Of a stretch of 64,000 nucleotides of DNA, positions 58,109-64,000 are shown in pieces (position 1 is the stretch's first letter; each line of letters begins with the position of its first letter). The notes under the pieces are model-generated. The model had not been told where the DNA came from, searched no databases, and worked only from the letters and a program-made list of their open reading frames with translations. Origin of the DNA: Rhynchospora pubera (Eukaryota > Streptophyta > Magnoliopsida > Poales > Cyperaceae); the NCBI GenBank assembly GCA_028095005.1, contig CM051460.1:292133074-292197073 (forward strand). The letters run 5' to 3'. The position numbers were made by a program, and so were the translations under genes.

Positions 58109-59793
58109 AGAATGGATATAGTACACTAATGTGCATATGGATCTTATGCACAGCATTTTTGTGTTGTTGGATTGGCCGTAAAATTCGTGCTGCGATCTAG
58201 ATAAAGGGGTCAGATTAAAGCGCTGATAGCTCCGTCTTTTTTGAAAATATCCGCCTCTTTCTCCGTTTGCACTCTCCGTTTGCAAAAATGGAATTAAGTT
58301 TTCCTAATCTCCTTAGCCCTTTCTGTCGTTCCCGAAAGAGGATATCTCCCGTCTCTGCGCCTCTTTCGTTCTCTCTCGGAAACTCTAGATTGTACGGAAA
58401 TTTTACAAAGGTCAGTTTTGATTCCTCTTTTCATGGTCTCACACTGATTAGATCTACTATGTTTTGATCGCACATGGTTCAGATGCACCAACCATTATAC
58501 ATTTTGATGGATTTGATCGCAGCACTAGTAAACGAGAAAAGGGCCTTCCTGAAGAAACGAGCCAGCAAGCAAGCATTTCCACGAACAAGCAAGAAACGAG
58601 CCTGGAAGCAATGTCCTGAAGGTGCCCTGCTACTCTCATGTTTTTTCCAGGACCCCACTCTCATTTCTTTTTTTCTTTTTCCTATTAAAATTCCATTTTC
58701 TTTTTTTCTAACATTAACCAAATAGGAAATAATAATTAAACTAGGTCCAGTCCAGAGCTTAGTTACTGACATGTTAATTGCTATGTTCTGGATAGGTTGA
58801 TTGCTATCTATGCTCTAGACAGTAAACAAGAAAATATTAGTTAAATTAGAACCATTCCTGACAGGTCAATTGCTATGCTCTGGACATGTCAATTTCTTCT
58901 ACTATCAATTAGAATGACTATCAATTAGAGAATAAAAAGTTTTTCTTTTATGTAGGTGTCTACTTTTGAGAACATAATGTCACATGAAGGAGTTCCAGTC
59001 CTATAACAGTTTGGTTCTAGTCCTATTAACAACTGGAAATACTTGGTTCCAGTCCTATAACAGTAATTGGTATGCAATTTCATCACAAAATATTTTTTTT
59101 ACAAATATTTACAAATACTTGGTTCCAGTCCTATAACAGTAATTGGTATTTGTCTTCTTCATTTCTTTCAATTAGTTTTTTATTTCTTCAACTTGCTTCC
59201 ATCTATGCGTTGGCTACTTTGAGTGCTTATTTGATATCCTAAAAAAGTTAACAAATAATAATGGCAACAGCCAACAGTAGAAGGATTAATATGCAATGTA
59301 CAAATTTAAAATTGAATATAAGCACTGGTAGTAAGTAGCTGCAACCAAATAACATTTGTAATTCAATCGAGGCTAATTCAACTCACCTACTGTAACTCAC
59401 CTTAGAATAGTGAAGGAACACAATCGAGGCTATTTCTTCTCAATTGAGAAATCTTAGAGAGACCTGAGCCCAGCAGTTGATCGAGCAGTTGATGGAGATG
59501 CTCCAAGGATGCAGCGGCGGAGAGAACGAGTCTAAGTGAATGGGTTTTTTTTTTTTTCCGACGGCCATCGATTCGATTCTGTGCGTAGACTGGAGAGGGG
59601 AGAGACAGAGATCCGTTCTTAAGAGATGGACGATAGACGGGAATTTTAGAAAACATAACGGAGAGATTAAGCCCATCAGCGACTCAATCTCAGCCCCTCA
59701 TCTAAGTGTGTTGCACGAATTTTAAAGAGATCCGACAGCACAGAAATGCTGTGCATATAGCCAAAATGCACATTAGTGTACTATATCCATTCT
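58109..59793. mobile_element. TIR element inserted in a (TA)n repeat, 1.7 kb
   Basis: The first and last roughly 90 bases are inverted copies: AGAATGGATATAGTACACTA then ATGTGCA on the left, the same reverse-complemented on the right, followed by a conserved 'tatgcacagcattt' block and 'aaaattcgtgc'. (TA)n tracts flank both ends (58085-58108, 59795-59812), so the target duplication is hidden in the microsatellite. The interior (58210-58480, 58530-58640, 59440-59700) is GC-richer and looks like captured gene pieces, for example a Ser/Arg-rich frame at 58267-58467. None is recognised. Confidence 0.75.
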
Positions 59794-60389
59794 CTATATA
59801 TATATATATATATTCAAAAAAATATATGATATTTCATGGTATATAAATTATCTACATTAATTATAACAAAAAAATATGTAAAATATTTTGAAAATCCATG
59901 ATGATAATTAAGAACCTAAATACATTTAATCATAAAAAATATTAAAAAATATTTTAGATCACTAAAAGAATAAAAAAAATTATACTACCAGATTACATGC
60001 AAAAATGCATATAAAATTTTATGTCAATATGAGTTTCAAAAGACACTCAAATAATTAAAATACTAAACAAAATATTTTTAAAAAAAATATGAAATGCATG
60101 TGTATACCGAGGGGCTATCGTTGTATGTCCGGTTTTGAAAATATTTTTAGCCCCACAATAGGAAGACAACCCTTTTGGTTAGTGTATATAAAGATTGGGT
60201 GGAATGGAACGGCAACATAAAGTGTTCTCTTGGGATGGGCACGCTGTTTTGGCGTTCAAACTTCAAAACAAAAAAATACATAACTCACACTGATGGTGCC
60301 AGACACGTGGGCCTTTATTAATGTCGTGTATAAATGTATAAATATAAAAAAATATGATTATATCAGCCCATGATTTGGTTTTTTGCGCG

Positions 60390-61535
60390 TAGGCTGTCAA
60401 ACGTGGTTAACGATCACAGAAATAGCTGTGATCGTTATCGTTTTGTTTAATTAAACGCCACAGTTTAATTAACCGTTAACCAAATCGTTTATGAAACGGT
60501 ACAAAAATTAATTACGTTAATTCTTTCGTTTAATTAAACGATATAAACGATTTAACGTTTATACGCTTGCCAACAACAATACAAATTTCAAATCAATACA
60601 AAAATCAATTATATTTTCCAACAACAATACAAATTTCAGTTAGCCCCAGATCCAAAGAGATATCATAGCTTAGAAAGAGACATAAATAAATTGAAATCAA
60701 AATTAAAAGATATCAAATTTCTTTTTTTTTTATGAAAAATAGGAGTCAAGCTCCTACCTTTGCATTAATTGAAATCAAAATTAAAAGTATCAATACAATG
60801 GTGACATTTAACTAGCTGGTAAATTGCCAGAAAGGAACAAAAAGCAAAATTAAAGGAAAAAACTAGCGGTATAAAAATAAAGTAAGCATCCTATCTAAAA
60901 AGTGAAATCAAATGAAAATAAATGGCGAAAGGGAACCCCAGAATAAAGTGTCTTGAGTTGTGAGCCGAACTTGTGGCAAATGAAAGGTGAGATTTGACTC
61001 CAGGGTGGTGGTTTGTACAGAAGAGCTTGGCATTGAGATGGTGTCGGAGGCGGAAGCGGAAGCACGTCGTCTGTACCACGTCGTCGTCGATGGTGTCGGA
61101 TGCGGAAGCACCCAGAGGAGCGGCGACCCAGACGGAGTAACAGCCATAGGTAGGGTTTCTACGGAGGCGGCGTCCGAGTCGCCGAGAAGGTTGGCGTTGC
61201 TAGGGTTTGTACTTTGCAGACAGCCAGACAAAGAATAGTGACGTGGGGAAGGGGAAAATAGAGAAGAAGAGCAGAAGACTCGAGGCCTCTCTCGATACCT
61301 CCGCCCCTTCTCTGCTATTTAATAATTCTAAACTCGTAGAATACTAAACGCGAAAACGAAATAACGAAAACGGAACACCCTATTTCGTTTACTGTTATGT
61401 TTATGTGTCTTGTATACCGGCCTATTTCGTTTTCTGTTTCGCTTAGATAACGAAATACATTTTACTTTCGTTATTCGTGCCGTTATTCATTAACGTTACG
61501 GCAGAACGTGTGTTTTTTTGTCGTTGACAGCCGTG
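60390..61535. mobile_element. Nested hAT element, 1.1 kb, with captured-gene-like core
   Basis: Ends are TAGGCTGTCAA (left) and CACGGCTGTCAA (right, reverse-complemented). A perfect 8-bp duplication TTTGCGCG lies at 60382-60389 and 61536-61543. The subterminal parts are full of 'aacgg', 'cgtttaattaaacg' and 'cgaaat/atttcg' motifs (60400-60565, 61335-61500), as in hAT elements. Confidence 0.85.
60908..61231 (-). pseudogene. GC-rich gene-like fragment inside the nested hAT
   Basis: A 107-codon minus-strand frame, markedly GC-richer than its surroundings, rich in Ser, Thr, Pro and Ala, with a region like an organelle-targeting or leader sequence. It reads PSNANLLGDSDAASVETLPM near its start. 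No domain recognised. Composition and location suggest a captured host fragment. Confidence 0.35.
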
Positions 61536-61944
61536 TTTGCGCGGACAAGATGCCCAGCCTATTCAGTATTCAACGTACCCAAACTGCCTTTGACCGTACC
61601 CGGTTCGTACCCAGTCAATTAAATATACTAAAATATTCTGGTACGTCTCCTGTGTATATGTTGTACCGGGTAACATAGGTGATTACAAATTGTTAGATCA
61701 AAATCCCTGTTCCCTTTTGTGAAATTGAATGATAAATCAAATGTGACCAGCAGGTTGAATAATGGAGATGACATCACGAGAATTGCAGTATGTCACGGAA
61801 AATATTAGATAACAAAATTAGCTACAGCAACGAAATGCTGAAGTGCACTTACCTAGGTAGTAACAACTTTCAATTATTCATCATCATCAATTCATCATTA
61901 TTATTTTATTTTTCTTTTGGTGACCTTGACCTTGATAGGATTCA

Positions 61945-61995
61945 TTTCTAGCCTACCTCAATTTGTTTGGGACTAAAGACTTCGATTATTGTTGT
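61945..61995 (+). mobile_element. LINE/RTE-like 3' tail
   Basis: 'ctagcctacctcaatttgtt' followed by 'tgggactaaagacttcgatt' and 'attgttg' matches the common plant non-LTR element 3' end (CCAACTTG.TTGGGA.TAAAGGC.T.GTTGTTG). Only the terminal 50 bases can be recognised. No target duplication was identified. Confidence 0.5.
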
Positions 61996-63414
61996 AAAGC
62001 AACAAATATGCTAGCAAGGAATAAAATATTGTATCAAATATTGAACTGAAGATCGGCAATGAAGCAACCACAAGATATCAAATAAATGTTTAAGATGAAG
62101 TGTAAACAAGCAACAATCCAAATTTACAAAGAAATTTTTTTCAAAATCAATGAGCAAAAGTGCAAAACACACATGCTCTCTACACAAAAATAACTAGAAC
62201 AAGTCTCAATCATTGTGGAGGGTAGAGAAATTCATATGCCGAGATGAGTCACCAGCATCCAGAAAAATAAGAACGAACAGTATACATACAGTGACACCAT
62301 TATATGTAACGTTATTAAAGAACCTGAAAAATTGTACACACCCTTCTCAAAAGAGAAATCATTTTGCTTTTTCATGGGATACAGGAGATAACTTATGGCC
62401 GGATGTCTCGATCGACACTAGTTACTTCATTATCTGGAATCCCCAAACTCAATTTGAACAATTAAGAAGAAGTCTAAATTTAATATCAAACAAGCAAGGA
62501 AAAAAAAACTTAAATTTAAAATGCAACCAAAATACTTATCTAGAAAAGGAAGTATAAATAAATTCACGAGGTGACTATAAACAACCAAGTATGAATGTGA
62601 AATCAGAATAATGATCGAGGGTTAAAGTGTAAATTTGTTATAGAAAACTTCTGAGAAAAGAGTCAAAGCCCAGGAAATGATCAGAAAAAGAATTTACAAA
62701 TAACATTTTTTTTCAGAACTAATATAAAACAAGCAGCTTGAATTTTAGTGCATCAGAGAGATTCCCAATTAGGCTACATCATTCCCCTTTTTATAAATAT
62801 GGGGTACAGATTCCCTGTATACAGTTCTTCTCTTCACTTGCACCTTGTGATATGCAAATTTTGGATTTTGGGAAGCAAAGAAAATGAACAGTATACTTGT
62901 CCAAAATTTTAAGGGGGACAAATAATATTTGGTTACCTCAAATCAAAATTCTTAATTCTTTATTAACCATTTTAATTGTAATTACCCTATATATATATTT
63001 GGGACTTTTGCAAAGTGTAGAATAACAATTATGCAGAGAACTTATGGATCTAATAAATCGCTGAGAAGAAGATAAAAAAAACTATAAATTGGATAACCAC
63101 GCATGCCCATATAGGCATATATCCTTATGCATGTACTTAACCTTTAATCAGGCTAAATTTACCAACTCTTCACAAAAGAGAAAACACTGGTAGACTAATA
63201 AGATAAGAAAATGGTCTTACAGAGGTCCCCATCTTTTGTTTAGTAGACCTTTCACTGCTCTTCTCCATTTTAGTTCACTCGTTTCTTGTTTGTAGCTTCA
63301 CACAGAAGCAATAGAGTAGAGCTGACTCGTATCCTTCCATTTCTCAGGTTAAACCTCCGCCGCAGAGAGCGGGAGAGAGACGGCGCCACTAAGTATCTTG
63401 CTTGTACACTTGTA
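61996..63414. other. Intergenic DNA, possibly with exons of an unseen gene
   Basis: An open frame of 114 codons (62213-62557) matches nothing I know. The stretch 63230-63400 is GC-richer and may be the start of a gene or its leader. Nothing can be called with confidence. Confidence 0.3.
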
Positions 63415-63880
63415 CCGAAGAATTTAAAAATAATATTAAATTAATATAATATATTAAAAATAATATCAATATAATAATATTTTTTTAAATAGTATCACAA
63501 GATCGGAATAATTAAATAAATTAATTAAAAGGAAATTAAATTTAATTTCCCAAAAAAATATTAAATTATATATATATTTTAATTTAATTATTCCTGATTT
63601 TTTCAATATTGTTACAATATATTATCTATTTTTCTAATTAATTAACTAATTAATAAACTAAATAAATAAATAAATAAATAATATATAAAAAATTAAAAAA
63701 GCTAAGATCGGAATCGGTCGGAATCCGGAATTTCGATCTTAGCTAAGGTCGGAATCTCGAATTCTGATCTTGCGGTCAGAATCTGGAATTCCGATCTTGT
63801 GATACTATTTAAAAAAATTATTATATTGATATTATTTTTAATATATTATATTAATTTAATATTATTTTTAAATTTTTCGG
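63415..63880. mobile_element. Foldback MITE with about 90-bp terminal inverted repeats
   Basis: The first 90 bases (from CCGAAGAATTTAAAAATAAT through 'gtatcacaagatcgga') are almost perfectly the reverse complement of the last 90, with one substitution and a 2-base difference in a T-run. The centre has further direct and inverted 'gatcgga/tccgatc' and 'ggaatt(c/t)cgatctt' repeats (63705-63790). No target duplication could be set with confidence. It can fold into a long hairpin and is a candidate small-RNA source. Confidence 0.8.
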
Positions 63881-64000
63881 CTTGGGAGAGGTTGGGCCTT
63901 TTCATGGGCTCCGTGAAGCCTACACTAGGCTCAATATTAGAAGGTCTTTAAAATGAAGGAACAAAATTCTTGTTAATAATATATTATCAATTGTGTTCAA
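63881..64000. other. Window end, nothing recognised
   Basis: No feature could be assigned in the last 120 bases. Confidence 0.4.

Larger units (their letters stand above)
57990..61678. mobile_element. hAT-like element with two nested TIR elements
   Basis: Termini are CTATGTTGCATGGGTAC (left) and CTATGTTACCCGGTAC (right, reverse-complemented). A perfect 8-bp duplication GTGATTAC flanks it at 57982-57989 and 61679-61686, the hallmark of hAT elements. Both ends are rich in GGTAC / GGGTACG motifs (left 57998-58080, right 61575-61670). No transposase was recognised. After removal of the nested elements (58109-59793 and 60390-61535) less than 1 kb is its own sequence, so it was a small non-autonomous element. 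Confidence 0.85.

Noticed and set aside
62213..62557. 114-codon ORF as a gene
   Set aside because: No family resemblance, no exon context, and of a length expected by chance in this much DNA.

Overview
This is plant nuclear DNA from a flowering plant, probably a eudicot; the species cannot be told from the window. It is AT-rich, its one intact host gene has seven exons with GT/AG introns, and almost everything else is transposable elements stacked inside one another. There is no sign of bacterial, organellar or viral gene organisation.

Layout. Positions 1-5579 hold diverged, non-coding repeat-like DNA. Positions 5580-6200 are a decayed copy of the promoter of the receptor kinase gene found near 53 kb. 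A 46-kb composite CACTA transposon follows (6201-52309, 3-bp target duplication CTC). Into it have gone three Helitrons on the minus strand (8279-19643; 14097-19628, nested in the first; 22314-26209), a hAT element (16814-17841, inside the second Helitron), a Mutator-like MITE (19797-20008) and two nested Ty1/copia retrotransposons. The outer retrotransposon (30573-51961, minus strand, TSD TTAAC) has young LTRs but a ruined pol. The inner one (32952-44654, plus strand, TSD GAAAC) is a nearly intact Sirevirus-type element with gag, pol and a third, envelope-like ORF.

Right of the CACTA element stands the only intact host gene: a G-type lectin S-receptor-like serine/threonine kinase of 816 codons (53943-57291, plus strand, seven exons reconstructed here). 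Downstream is a hAT-like element (57990-61678) that contains two more terminal-inverted-repeat elements, then a LINE 3' tail and a large foldback MITE (63415-63880).

The most notable signal is in the inner Sirevirus. About 18 copies per LTR of a near-perfect palindrome (consensus GCGTTGTRCAACGC) occur mostly as pairs with repeat starts exactly 20 bp apart, and a second block of the same pairs lies between pol and the envelope-like ORF. This suggests a dimeric DNA-binding protein, and a shared switch driving both the LTR and an internal promoter for the third ORF. Also notable: the Helitrons carry captured host exons (an Argonaute PAZ exon pair and a 2-oxoglutarate dioxygenase piece) and a tRNA-like segment at the same place near each 5' end; the CACTA element carries a syntaxin SYP3-like exon; and the outer retrotransposon seems to have moved recently although its own enzymes were already dead.
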